The notes under the pieces are model-generated. The model worked only from the letters and a program-made list of their open reading frames with translations, was not told the origin of the DNA and did not search any database. DNA of 52,450 nt from positions 1 to 52,450 of the forward strand of contig CALFNG010000224.1 of the NCBI GenBank assembly GCA_937902985.1. The letters run 5' to 3'. This DNA comes from an uncultured Myxococcales bacterium (GTDB lineage: Bacteria; Myxococcota_A; Polyangia; Polyangiales; Polyangiaceae). Position numbers and translations under genes: made by a program. Shown piece by piece: positions 33,839 to 42,223 of the stretch (the stretch's first letter is position 1; the number at the start of each line of letters is the position of its first letter).

Positions 33839-35593
33839 ATGCTCGTTCAGGTCGTCATCGAATCCAAAGGCCGCGCCGAGCGGCGGCTCATCGACGTGAC
33901 GACGGGGATCCTCACGATCGGGCGCGCCCCGACGTGCACCTTGCCGATCGAGAGCGCCCTCATCTCGCGAACCCACGTCAGCGTCGACATGAACGGCCAT
34001 CGGATGCGGGTCACGGATTCGTCCACCAACGGGACGCTCGCCGGCGACCGCTTCGTCCGTGGCTCGTCGACCGACGTCCCCTTCGGCGTGCCGATCGTGC
34101 TGGGTGATCACACCGTGTGGCTCGAGACCTCCGATCCGAGCATCGCCAAGACGGTGGAGAGCGCCTCCGAGAAGGCACTGAAGCCCACGATGCCCGCGCC
34201 GATGCCCGTGAACTCGAGGGGCCTCACGCTCCAGGGGTCTCGACCGGCTGGCGAGGCGCTCGCCCGGCCCAACGGCGCGGATCCGTCGAACGAACGGGCC
34301 GCGGAGCGATCCGAAGAGAGGACGAGGCACGAGAACGTCGAACTCCGGCGCGAGATCCACAAGCTCCTCGTCGACCACCTCGAGCTCGCGACGGTCGAGG
34401 CGTCGAAGATCGAAGACCCCTCGCTCCGTCCGAAGGTCGTGAACGCGCTCCGTCGGATCGTTCGCTCCCTCGACGGCCGCATCCCGGAGGGTACGAACCG
34501 CGACGCCCTGGTGGGCGAGCTGGCCGACGAGGCGCTCGGCCTGGGCCCTCTCGAGCGTTTCCTCGCCGATCCCAGCATCAACGTGATCATGGTCGTGGAT
34601 CCCGACACGATCTACATCGAGCAAGGGGGAAAGCTCTTCCGGACAGACGCGCGCTTCACCGACGACGAGCGGGTTCGCGCGGTCATCGAGCGGATCCTCA
34701 CGCCGCTCGGGCGGCGAATCGACGAGTCGTCGCCGCTCGTCGACGCGCGGCTCAGCGACGGATCGCGCGTCAACGCGATCATCCGGCCGCTCGCCCTCCG
34801 CGGGTCCTCCATCACCATCCGCAAGTTCTCGCGATCGCCCCTCACGCTCGAGAAGCTCATCGAGTTCGGCGCGCTGACACCCCAGATCGGCACGTTCCTC
34901 ACGCGGAGCGTCATCGCGAAGAAGAGCATCGTCATCGCCGGCGGAACGGGCAGCGGCAAGACCACGCTCCTCAACGTGCTCTCGGCCGCGATCCCCTCCG
35001 ACGAGAGCATCGTGACCATCGAGGACGCGGCCGAGCTGCAGCTCCAGCAGCCCCACGTGGTGTCGCTCGAGACGCGGCCCGCCAACATGGAAGGCTCGGG
35101 CGAATACACGACCCGCGACCTCGTGAGGAACGCGCTGCGCATGCGGCTCGACCGCATCGTGGTCGGCGAATGCCGTGGGGGCGAGGCGCTCGACATGCTG
35201 CAGGCCATGAGCACGGGCCACGACGGATCGCTCACGACCACGCACGCCAACAGCCCTCGCGAAGCCGTCTCTCGGCTCGAGACGCTGGTCCTCATGGCGG
35301 GCATCGAGCTCCCGGTCCGCGCCATTCGAGAGCTGATCGCCCGGAGTGTCCACGTGCTCGTTCAGCAGTCCCGGCTGTCGGACGGGAGCCGAAAGATCAC
35401 CGCGATCTCGGAGATCGTCGGCATCGACGACTCGGGCGAGATCGAGATCGTGCCCATCTTCGAGTTCCACCGCACGGGCACGGGCCCCGAGGGCAAGGTC
35501 CTCGGCGTGTTCCGCGCCACCGGCTTCTTGCCGACCTTCCTCGACGACTTCATCGTGATGGGCCTGGTCGGTCCCGGCGAGGCTTACCTGTGA
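33839..35593 (+). CDS. FHA-domain fused CpaF/TadA-type secretion ATPase
   Basis: 584 residues. The N-terminal FHA domain (about 1-95) has IGRAPTC, SRTHVSV and STNGT, the residues that bind phosphothreonine. A Pro-rich linker leads to a TadA/CpaF-family hexameric ATPase. This has an N-terminal helical domain (HKLLVDHLELATVEASKIED), NVIMVVDPDTIYIEQGGK, Walker A GGTGSGKTTLLN near residue 367, the Asp box IEDAAELQLQQPHVVSLETR, VVGECRGGEALDMLQAMSTG and the His box DGSLTTTHANSP. Such ATPases drive Tad/Flp pilus assembly or type II-like secretion. The FHA fusion implies control by Ser/Thr kinases, abundant in myxobacteria. No other Tad gene is nearby. Confidence 0.93.
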   Translation: MLVQVVIESKGRAERRLIDVTTGILTIGRAPTCTLPIESALISRTHVSVDMNGHRMRVTDSSTNGTLAGDRFVRGSSTDVPFGVPIVLGDHTVWLETSDPSIAKTVESASEKALKPTMPAPMPVNSRGLTLQGSRPAGEALARPNGADPSNERAAERSEERTRHENVELRREIHKLLVDHLELATVEASKIEDPSLRPKVVNALRRIVRSLDGRIPEGTNRDALVGELADEALGLGPLERFLADPSINVIMVVDPDTIYIEQGGKLFRTDARFTDDERVRAVIERILTPLGRRIDESSPLVDARLSDGSRVNAIIRPLALRGSSITIRKFSRSPLTLEKLIEFGALTPQIGTFLTRSVIAKKSIVIAGGTGSGKTTLLNVLSAAIPSDESIVTIEDAAELQLQQPHVVSLETRPANMEGSGEYTTRDLVRNALRMRLDRIVVGECRGGEALDMLQAMSTGHDGSLTTTHANSPREAVSRLETLVLMAGIELPVRAIRELIARSVHVLVQQSRLSDGSRKITAISEIVGIDDSGEIEIVPIFEFHRTGTGPEGKVLGVFRATGFLPTFLDDFIVMGLVGPGEAYL

Positions 35594-35694
35594 AGCTCGA
35601 CGCCGACCGCCAGCCTCGCGAAAACATCCGGCCTGGCCGCGAGGACGAGCATGCGGAGGCGGCCCGCACATCGCTGCTCGAGAGTGTCCCATGA
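35590..35694 (+). CDS. 34-residue coupled micro-ORF between two ATPases
   Basis: GTG at 35590 overlaps the upstream ATPase stop (GTGA) and its own TGA overlaps the next ATPase start (ATGA), so it bridges both genes exactly with 4-bp overlaps on each side. The product is 34 residues, highly charged (KLDADRQPRENIRPGREDEH) and ends in LLESVP. About 79% of third positions are G or C, close to coding level. It may be a real small subunit or a coupling peptide whose translation delivers ribosomes to the second gene. Not seen in any family I know. Confidence 0.5.
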   Translation: MKLDADRQPRENIRPGREDEHAEAARTSLLESVP

Positions 35695-36800
35695 TCCCCA
35701 AGAACGTCTTCGAAGAAACGCTGCTCCAGTTCCTCGCTCCCGTCCGTCCCTATCTCGACGACCCGTCGGTGAGCGAGATCATGATCAACGGGCCCGACCA
35801 GATCTACATCGAGCGAGGGGGCATCCTCGAGCGCGTGCCCGCGAGCTTCGCGAGCCGGGAGGCGCTGCTCGCGGCGCTCCGGAACCTCTCGCAGTACGTC
35901 GGCAAATACGTCGACGAAGCGCACCCGATCCTCGAGGGTCGGCTCCCCGACGGCTCGCGCGTCGAGGCTCTCCTGCCTCCCATCGCGCCCGATGGACCGC
36001 ACGTCGCGATCCGTCGCTTCTTCAAGGAGGCGCTCACCGTGGAGCGCCTCGTGCAGTTCGGGTCGCTCACCGGCGTGGCCGCGGCGGCGCTCCAGGTGAT
36101 GGTGATGTCGAAGCTCAACATCATGGTCGCCGGCGGCACCGGCAGCGGCAAGACGTCGATGCTGAACGCGCTGTCGGGCTTCATTCCCGACGGCGATCGC
36201 GTCGTCGTCATCGAGGATTCGCGCGAGGTGCAGTTCCAGAAACCGCACGTCGTACAGCTCGAGGCGCGGCCGGCCGACGCCAAGGGCCAGGGGGCCGTCA
36301 GCATTCGCGATCTCTTCCGGGCAACGCTCCGCATGCGCCCCGACCGCGTCGTCGTCGGAGAGATCCGGGGCGGAGAGGCGCTCGACATCGTACAGGCCAT
36401 GACGAGCGGTCACGGCGGATGCATGGGGACGCTGCACGCGACGCACCCGCGCGACACCCTCACGCGCCTGGAGACGATGTGCATGATGAGCGACATCGAC
36501 ATGCCCTTGCAGGCGATGCGCCAGCAGATTGGCTCCGGCGTGCAGCTCGTCGTGCAGGTGTCGCGTCTGCGAGACGGGTCCCGCAAAGTGACGCACGTCA
36601 CCGAAGTGAAAGGCTACGATCTCGAGTCCCAGCGCTACGGGGTCCAGGATCTATTCGTCCGCGAATACCGCGGAATGGACGAGAACAACCGCGTCGTCAG
36701 CGACCTCGTCCCGACCTGCGTCGAACCCGGATTCCTGCCGCAGCTCCAGGAGCACGGGCTCGAGTTGCCCGACGCGATGAAAGGGCCCCCGCGGTCGTAG
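35691..36800 (+). CDS. Second CpaF/TadA-type secretion ATPase
   Basis: 369 residues, ATG 35691. Same family as the gene before it but without the FHA domain and N-terminal extension: SEIMINGPDQIYIERGGILE, HPILEGRLPDGSRVEALLPP, Walker A GGTGSGKTSMLN near residue 147, IEDSREVQFQKPHVVQLEAR, VVGEIRGGEALDIVQAMTSG, and His box GGCMGTLHATHPRDTLTR. All catalytic boxes are intact. Two divergent paralogs in a row suggest a hetero-oligomeric ATPase or paired assembly and retraction motors. The 34-residue ORF in between is coupled to it. Membrane platform genes (TadB/TadC) are not found in this window. Confidence 0.93.
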   Translation: MIPKNVFEETLLQFLAPVRPYLDDPSVSEIMINGPDQIYIERGGILERVPASFASREALLAALRNLSQYVGKYVDEAHPILEGRLPDGSRVEALLPPIAPDGPHVAIRRFFKEALTVERLVQFGSLTGVAAAALQVMVMSKLNIMVAGGTGSGKTSMLNALSGFIPDGDRVVVIEDSREVQFQKPHVVQLEARPADAKGQGAVSIRDLFRATLRMRPDRVVVGEIRGGEALDIVQAMTSGHGGCMGTLHATHPRDTLTRLETMCMMSDIDMPLQAMRQQIGSGVQLVVQVSRLRDGSRKVTHVTEVKGYDLESQRYGVQDLFVREYRGMDENNRVVSDLVPTCVEPGFLPQLQEHGLELPDAMKGPPRS

Positions 36801-36901
36801 TCGCAGCATCTCTCCGCGTCGCCCGTTGTCTTCACGCCCGAAGGAGAAAAGAGATCCGCCCCCAGCCGGCGAGTCTTGACGCCCGGAGGAGGACTGTTCA
36901 T

Positions 36902-37117
36902 GTGTTCCGTATGAACCTCATGGTCCGGGCTCTCATGCATCAGATCGAAGAGCTGGCTCATGCCCGCGGCTTCGAGCGGGTTCGGGTGCTTTCCAAGGTG
37001 AATCATCATGGCGAGCTCGTGATCGGCCTGCTCATTCCGCCTCGAACGCTCGACGAATGGGGCGAACCCCCCAAGCTCACCCGCGACGAGAAGCGGGCCA
37101 GCCGCGAGAAGCGCTGA
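36902..37117 (+). CDS. Small basic protein downstream of the ATPases
   Basis: 71 residues from GTG 36902, which lies 8 bases after GGAGGAGGA; the ATG at 36911 has poorer spacing. The product starts MFRMNLMVRALMHQIEELAH, is helical then strand-rich (RVRVLSKVNHHGELVIGLLI) and ends in a basic charged tail (LTRDEKRASREKR). High third-position GC and a strong ribosome site make it a real gene. It lies about 100 bases after the second CpaF ATPase on the same strand and could be in its operon. Not recognised. Confidence 0.65.
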   Translation: MFRMNLMVRALMHQIEELAHARGFERVRVLSKVNHHGELVIGLLIPPRTLDEWGEPPKLTRDEKRASREKR

Positions 37118-37142
37118 CCGCCGTGCTAAGCAGCCGCGCGCA

Positions 37143-37706
37143 ATGACCGCGCCGATTCCGTACCAGCTCGAGGCGTTGAAGACCACGAGCGCCAGGCGCG
37201 CGACGGTCGTCATTCTCGGGGCAAGCGCTGCGGCGTTGTTGCTCCTCGTCGGCGTCATCTACGGGCACGGCCGCGCGGTCGAAGTCCCCGTCTGGGTCTC
37301 GTGGCTGCCCGCCCTCAACGCCCTGCTGAACGGAACGAGCGCGGTGTTCCTCGTGCTCGCCTACCGCGCCATTCGCCGCCGCGACATTGCGACCCACGCC
37401 AAGCGCATGCTCGTGTCGGTGGGCGCCTCGGCGCTCTTTCTCGTCTCGTACATCGTCTACCACGCGGTCCACGGCGACACGAAGTTCGGCGGCCACGGCG
37501 CGGTGCGCCCCGTTTACTTCTTCATCCTGGTCTCGCACGTCTTGCTGTCGGCGGTTGCACTGCCGCTCGTCTTCTTCAGCCTCTTCTTCTCGCTGTCGGC
37601 GCGCTTCCCCCGCCACAAGGCCGTCTCGAAATACACCTTCCCGATCTGGCTCTACGTCTCCGTCACCGGCGTGCTCGTCTTCGCCCTCTTGCGTCTTTAC
37701 TCCTAG
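37143..37706 (+). CDS. DUF420 membrane protein (CtaM-like)
   Basis: 187 residues, five predicted TM helices (VVILGASAAALLLLVGVIYG, WLPALNALLNGTSAVFLVLA, MLVSVGASALFLVSYIVYHA, VYFFILVSHVLLSAVALPLV, IWLYVSVTGVLVFALLRLY). Conserved family residues include LPALNALLNGTSA, the His in YIVYHAVHGDTKFGGHG, ILVSHVLLS and FPRHKAVSKYTFPIWLYVSV. DUF420 includes CtaM/YozB, needed for maturation of heme A-containing cytochrome oxidase in Firmicutes. No oxidase genes are in this window. Start ATG 37143 is 25 bases after the preceding gene. Confidence 0.9.
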   Translation: MTAPIPYQLEALKTTSARRATVVILGASAAALLLLVGVIYGHGRAVEVPVWVSWLPALNALLNGTSAVFLVLAYRAIRRRDIATHAKRMLVSVGASALFLVSYIVYHAVHGDTKFGGHGAVRPVYFFILVSHVLLSAVALPLVFFSLFFSLSARFPRHKAVSKYTFPIWLYVSVTGVLVFALLRLYS

Positions 37707-37717
37707 CGGTTTCTCCC

Positions 37718-38938
37718 TCAGTCGAGGATGGCGCCGTAGACGATCGATTTGAGCTCGCTGCGAACGGTGAGCGCACTCGAGGGGACCAGCTGCGTCATGA
37801 AGACGACGGTGAGGTCCTCGGCAGGGTCGACCCAGAACGCGGTGCTGGCCATGCCTCCCCACCCGTACTCGCCCACCGAGCCGGGGACCTGGGCTCGCAC
37901 GGGATCTATGCTGACGTGGAAGCCGAGGCCGAAGCCCACGCCTTCGTAACGCACTTCGCTGAACGACGACTCGGTGGCGATCGCCGCGAGATCGGCGCCG
38001 CCGGGCAGGTGGTTGGCGGTCATGTGGCGGACCGTTCGCGGGCCCAGGATCCTCGCGCCGTCGAGCTCTCCGCCGCGACGGAGCATCTCCGCGAACCGCA
38101 GGTAGTCAACCGCCGTCGACACGAGGCCGGAAGTGCCCAACAGGAGCGTCTTCGGTCGCGCGTACTTGCTGTCGACCGCGTCGTCGAAGAGCGTCATGCC
38201 CCCGTCGGGCGATCGCACGTAGTTCGAGGCGAAGCGCGGCACCTTGTCGGCGGCTACGGTGAAGCCGGTGTCGACCATACCCAGCGGCTGGAAGATATGG
38301 TTGAAGAGGTAGTCGTCGAATCGCTCGCCGCTCAAGATCTCGACGAGGCGCGCGACCACGTCGGTTGCGACCGAGTAGCCCCACCGTGCGCCGGGCGAGA
38401 AAGCGAGCGGCAGCTGCGACAGCTTCGCCATCATGTCGGCGAGCGTCCCCGGCCCGTCGCCGATGGAGAGCTTCCGGTACGCGGCGTCGAGGTGCGTCCG
38501 CTCCATGATGCCGTAAGAGAGACCGGACGTGTGCGTCAGCAAGTCTCGTACGGTCATCGCGCGGTCGGCCGCGACAGTGACGAAGTTCGGATGTTGCCCG
38601 TACTTGTAGACGCGCAGGTGCTCCCAGGCCGGCAGCCACTTGTGCACGGGATCGCCGAGCTGAAAGGCCCCGCGCTCGTGCAGCATCATGAGCGCGACCG
38701 ACGCCACCGGCTTGGTCATCGAATAGATGCGAAAGATCGTGTCGGCTCGCATCGGCTTCGAGCGCTCGCGGTCCATCTGCCCGACGGGCGAGAGGAACGC
38801 GACCTTCCCCCGCCGGGCCACGAGCGTCAGCGCCCCCGCGATCCGCCCCGCGTCGACGTAGCGCGCGCGCAGGTGGTCATCGATGCGTGCGAGTCCGGCG
38901 CTCGAGAGCCCCACGGCTTCCGGAGAGACCCGATCCAT
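37718..38938 (-). CDS. Beta-lactamase-fold serine hydrolase (EstB/class C-like)
   Basis: 406 residues, no signal peptide, so probably cytoplasmic. The nucleophile motif SMTK is at residues 73-76 (FRIYSMTKPVASVALMML), the Tyr of the second motif is in RWGYSVATDVV, HTSG is in RDLLTHTSGLSYGIM, and the third motif region is GEYGWGGMASTAFW. This set is typical of EstB-like esterases and transpeptidase-like hydrolases; the KTG box of true beta-lactamases is replaced by the GWGG sequence. It would act on esters or beta-lactone/peptide-like substrates. It lies 85 bases downstream of the Liv-type importer on the same strand and may be read through with it. Confidence 0.9.
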   Translation of the reverse strand: MDRVSPEAVGLSSAGLARIDDHLRARYVDAGRIAGALTLVARRGKVAFLSPVGQMDRERSKPMRADTIFRIYSMTKPVASVALMMLHERGAFQLGDPVHKWLPAWEHLRVYKYGQHPNFVTVAADRAMTVRDLLTHTSGLSYGIMERTHLDAAYRKLSIGDGPGTLADMMAKLSQLPLAFSPGARWGYSVATDVVARLVEILSGERFDDYLFNHIFQPLGMVDTGFTVAADKVPRFASNYVRSPDGGMTLFDDAVDSKYARPKTLLLGTSGLVSTAVDYLRFAEMLRRGGELDGARILGPRTVRHMTANHLPGGADLAAIATESSFSEVRYEGVGFGLGFHVSIDPVRAQVPGSVGEYGWGGMASTAFWVDPAEDLTVVFMTQLVPSSALTVRSELKSIVYGAILD

Positions 38939-39023
38939 GCGGCGCAGTTTCGCAGCGTTCGCGCGTCTTGGCTAGCTGGGCACGCCTTCCCGGACGGGCC
39001 CACCCGCACGCGACTCCGAACGC

Positions 39024-40283
39024 CTACTTCGACACAACCGCCGCGTCGGCCACCGGCACGAACGTGGTCCCGTTGAACCGCACGAGCAGCAGCCGCTCGA
39101 ACAAGGAGAAGTCGTTCGGGCCGGTGTCGAGCGCGATCCCCGGCAAGAGGAGCGGCGGCGCGAACCCCTTGAGGCTCGCGGCCTGCTTCATCACGTTCGC
39201 TCGCGACAGGTCGTCGCCGCACTGCTTGAGCACCTGGATCATCGTCTGCGCCGCGATGTACCCGTACGTGTTGTTCTGATCGGACGTGCTGAGCTCGGGC
39301 AGCGACTCCTTCATGAAGGCCCGCCATTCCTTCATGGCCGGATCGTCGTCCCACTGCTTGTCGGTCGGGTCTTTGAAGTAACCGACGGTGTTGATTCCGA
39401 CGGCCTTCTCGAGGCCCGCCGGCGTCAACACGGAACCGACCGAGCCCGACACGCTGCTCAGGTACTGCTTCGGCTTCCAGCCGATGTCGTACGCCTTGCG
39501 GATCGCTTGCGCCGCGAACTTGGGGGTCGTGACGTTCACGAACGTGTCGGCGCCGGACGCTTTCAGGGTCGCGACCTGCGAGTCGACCGTGGGGTCCGAG
39601 ACCTCGTAGGTGGCCTCCGCGATGACGCTCTTCGCCTGGTCCCCCAGGCCCGCCTTGAGGCCCTTGAGCAGGTCCTTGCCGTAGTCGTCGTTCTGGTAGA
39701 GGACGGCGATCTTCGCGCCCGGCTGGTGGGTCGCGATGTACCTGCCGTAGGTGCTCCCCTCGAGCTCGTAGCTCGGGTTGAACCCGATGGTCCACGGAAA
39801 GTGCTCCGGGTCGTTCCATCGCGTGGCGCCGGTGGCCACGAAGAGCTGCGGCACTTTGTTGGTGTTGAGATACGGCTGAATCGCGACGTTCGAGGGCGTT
39901 CCCAGCGACTGGAAGATGAACGAGACCTGGTCTTGCTCGACCAGCTTGCGCACCTGCTCGATGGCCTTCGCGGGGTTGTACCCGTCGTCGACGCTCACGA
40001 GGTTGATCGAGTGCCCGTTGACGCCACCTTCCTTGTTGACCTTCTGGAAGTACGCGGCCTCCACCTTGCCGATCGTTCCGTAGGCCGACGCCGGCCCGCT
40101 GTAGGGCATCGTCTGGCCGATCTTGATCTCGGCGGGCGCCGCGGCGGCGGCCTTGTCGCCGGGCTTTTCGCTCGAGTCGCCGTGCTTGCAGCCGACCGCG
40201 ACGAAGCCGAGCAACGCGCCACACGCGAGCAGCACCGATCGTGACACGGTCTGTGACGTGGATGGTGACGGAGCGAGCATCAT
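39024..40283 (-). CDS. Branched-chain amino acid-type substrate-binding lipoprotein (LivK-like)
   Basis: 419 residues, ATG 40283 overlapping the LivM stop (ATGA). Lipobox region LGFVAVGC|KHG. Periplasmic-binding type I fold: IKIGQTMPYSGPASAYGTIG, VNGHSINLVSVDDGYNPAKA, FIFQSLGTPSNVAIQPYLNT, VPQLFVATGATRW, KIAVLYQNDDYGKDLLKGLK and YGYIAAQTMIQVLKQCGDD. This is the leucine/urea/amide group of binding proteins. The ligand might be an amino acid or another amide; it is not decided by sequence. It is the last gene of the operon, unlike the more usual first position. Confidence 0.92.
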   Translation of the reverse strand: MMLAPSPSTSQTVSRSVLLACGALLGFVAVGCKHGDSSEKPGDKAAAAAPAEIKIGQTMPYSGPASAYGTIGKVEAAYFQKVNKEGGVNGHSINLVSVDDGYNPAKAIEQVRKLVEQDQVSFIFQSLGTPSNVAIQPYLNTNKVPQLFVATGATRWNDPEHFPWTIGFNPSYELEGSTYGRYIATHQPGAKIAVLYQNDDYGKDLLKGLKAGLGDQAKSVIAEATYEVSDPTVDSQVATLKASGADTFVNVTTPKFAAQAIRKAYDIGWKPKQYLSSVSGSVGSVLTPAGLEKAVGINTVGYFKDPTDKQWDDDPAMKEWRAFMKESLPELSTSDQNNTYGYIAAQTMIQVLKQCGDDLSRANVMKQAASLKGFAPPLLLPGIALDTGPNDFSLFERLLLVRFNGTTFVPVADAAVVSK

Positions 40284-41344
40284 GACCCCTGCTTGGTTGG
40301 CTTGGTTGGCTGTGACGTGACCGATCTGGAGTGGCGCGCGTCGATCCAGGCAAAGGCTCGCGCCTTTGCCTTGCGGAGAAGGCCGGAGACGCCGTAGGGC
40401 ATCAGGTAGACGCTCACGATGAGGACGACGCCGTACACCGCCGACGGCGCGGCCTTGGATACGTCATCGGCGAGGTTGGGAACGAACTGGATGAAGAGCG
40501 CGCCGAAGACGGCGCCGGAGATCGAGGCGAGACCGCCCACGACGATTCCCACGAGGAGCGAGATCGAGAGGAAGATCGTGAAGCTGTCGGGCCCGACGAA
40601 CTGCACGACGAGCGCGCTCAGCGCGCCCGCGATGCCCGTGAGCATCGCGCTGACGCCGAAGGTGGCGGCCTTGGTGAGCGCGGTGTCGATCCCGACCGAC
40701 GATGCGGCGACGGGGCTATCGCGAACGCCCACGATCACGCGCCCCGTGGCCCCTCGCATCACATTGCGTGCGAGCGCGAACAGACCGGCGGCCACGGCGA
40801 GCGCGACGCAATAGAGCCACTGATCGGGCGAGAGCGGCAGGCCGAAGGGCACCGCGGGCTTCTCGAGCGAGATGCCTTGCACGCCGCCCGTCCACGCCTC
40901 GATGCCCTTGTACTTGAGGACCTGCGGCAAGACCACGCCGAGCGCGAACGTGGCGAGAGCGAGGTGAAGCCCGTCGAGGCGCACCGCCGGAAGACCGAAG
41001 ACGAAGCCGAGCGCGAGGCACACGAGGCCGGCGCAAGGGAGCGTGAGGAGGTAGGGGACGTTCCAGCTGTGAATGAGGACGGCCGTCGTGTACGCGCCGA
41101 CCCCGAAGAACGCGCCATGCCCGAGCGAGATCTGCCCCCCGTAGCCGGTGAGGAGGTTCAGCCCGAGGAGCGCGATCGCGTCGATGACCACGAGCGTCAT
41201 CTGGAACACCTGATACGGGCTGCCCCAGAGCGGGATCGCGCAAGCCGCGACGATCGCCACCACCGTGGCGACCGACAATGCCCTGCGAGCGACGCCGTCA
41301 CGCTGCGCCCCGGCGATGCCCCGATCGAAGGCGCCGGCCACCAT
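40280..41344 (-). CDS. livM: LivM-type permease
   Basis: 354 residues, ATG 41344 sharing one base with the livH stop (TGATG). About ten TM segments; family marks include LNLLTGYGGQISLGHGAFFG, LALATFALGVVLPQVLKYKG, GRVIVGVRDSPVAASSVGID and GLASISGAVFGALFIQFVPN. It forms the importer channel with LivH. Near its end a duplicated 9-base unit encodes TKPTKQ. A longer upstream open frame is antisense noise. Confidence 0.93.
   Translation of the reverse strand: MVAGAFDRGIAGAQRDGVARRALSVATVVAIVAACAIPLWGSPYQVFQMTLVVIDAIALLGLNLLTGYGGQISLGHGAFFGVGAYTTAVLIHSWNVPYLLTLPCAGLVCLALGFVFGLPAVRLDGLHLALATFALGVVLPQVLKYKGIEAWTGGVQGISLEKPAVPFGLPLSPDQWLYCVALAVAAGLFALARNVMRGATGRVIVGVRDSPVAASSVGIDTALTKAATFGVSAMLTGIAGALSALVVQFVGPDSFTIFLSISLLVGIVVGGLASISGAVFGALFIQFVPNLADDVSKAAPSAVYGVVLIVSVYLMPYGVSGLLRKAKARAFAWIDARHSRSVTSQPTKPTKQGS
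40292..40311. repeat. Short 9-bp tandem repeat at livM 3' end
   Basis: CTTGGTTGG is present twice head-to-tail (40292-40300, 40301-40309) plus two bases of a third copy, in frame near the end of livM, just before its overlap with the binding-protein gene. Being a multiple of three it only lengthens the protein tail when it varies. Confidence 0.7.
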
Positions 41345-42216
41345 CAAACCCTCGCCGCCACAGGTTGACCGAAGAGACCCGAGGGCTTGACGACGAGCAC
41401 GACGACGATGAGCACGAGCGCGACCGTCAACTTCAGCTCCGTACCGATGACGTAGGCGCCCATCAGGTTCTCGAGGACGCCCACGATGAAGCCGCCCACC
41501 ACGGCGCCGATGGGGCTGTCGATTCCGCCGAGCAGAGCCGCGGCGAAGGCGTAGAGCATGACCCCGGACATCATCGACGGGTCGAGGAACACGATCGGCG
41601 CGATCATGATCCCGGCGACCGCGCCTATCGCTGCCGCCAGGCCCCAGCCGAGCCCGAGCATCCGCTCGACGCGAATGCCCACGAGCCGGCTCGACTCTGC
41701 GTTGTCGGCCACGGCTCGCAAGACCAGCCCGAGCGTCGTGAAGCGAAAGAACACGTAGAGGAGGCCGAGCATGCCGAGGGTCACGGCGATGACGCCGAGC
41801 TCGTGCGACCCGATGTAGTGATTGCCGAACGGCGGCTCCGCGGGGAACGGACTCGGGAACGAGAGGGTCGAGTACCCGAAGATCCACCCGGCCACGCTGT
41901 TGAGCGCCACCATCAGCCCGATAAAGACGATGACCACCGAGAGCGCCGGCGCACGCGAGGCCGGCCGGATGACGACCCGCTCGATGACGACGCCCATCGC
42001 GAACGACAGGGCGACCGTGACGACGAACGCCACCCAGTAGCTGGCACCCGCCTCGATCAGGGCCCAGGCCGAATACGTGGAGCAGAGCGCGAGCTCGCCC
42101 TGAGCGAAATTGACGAAATGGGTGACGCGATAAATCATGACCAGCGCCAGGGCGAGGCTGGCGTAGATGGCGCCGTTGGCGAGGCCGGCGAACACCTGAT
42201 GCAGCAGTCCTTCCAC
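41344..42216 (-). CDS. livH: LivH-type permease
   Basis: 290 residues from GTG 42216, 7 bases after the livF stop. Motifs of the LivH family: GLANGAIYASLALALVMIYR, THFVNFAQGELALCSTYSAW, GLVLRAVADNAESSRLVGIR with the following EAA-like loop, and GVMLYAFAAALLGGIDSPIG. About eight TM helices. It pairs with LivM in the inner membrane. Confidence 0.93.
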   Translation of the reverse strand: MEGLLHQVFAGLANGAIYASLALALVMIYRVTHFVNFAQGELALCSTYSAWALIEAGASYWVAFVVTVALSFAMGVVIERVVIRPASRAPALSVVIVFIGLMVALNSVAGWIFGYSTLSFPSPFPAEPPFGNHYIGSHELGVIAVTLGMLGLLYVFFRFTTLGLVLRAVADNAESSRLVGIRVERMLGLGWGLAAAIGAVAGIMIAPIVFLDPSMMSGVMLYAFAAALLGGIDSPIGAVVGGFIVGVLENLMGAYVIGTELKLTVALVLIVVVLVVKPSGLFGQPVAARV

Positions 42217-42223
42217 GTCGGCC

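Noticed and set aside
37718-38938. Beta-lactam resistance gene
   Set aside because: SMTK and HTSG motifs fit the beta-lactamase fold, but there is no signal peptide or KTG box and the sequence resembles EstB-like esterases, so resistance is not supported.
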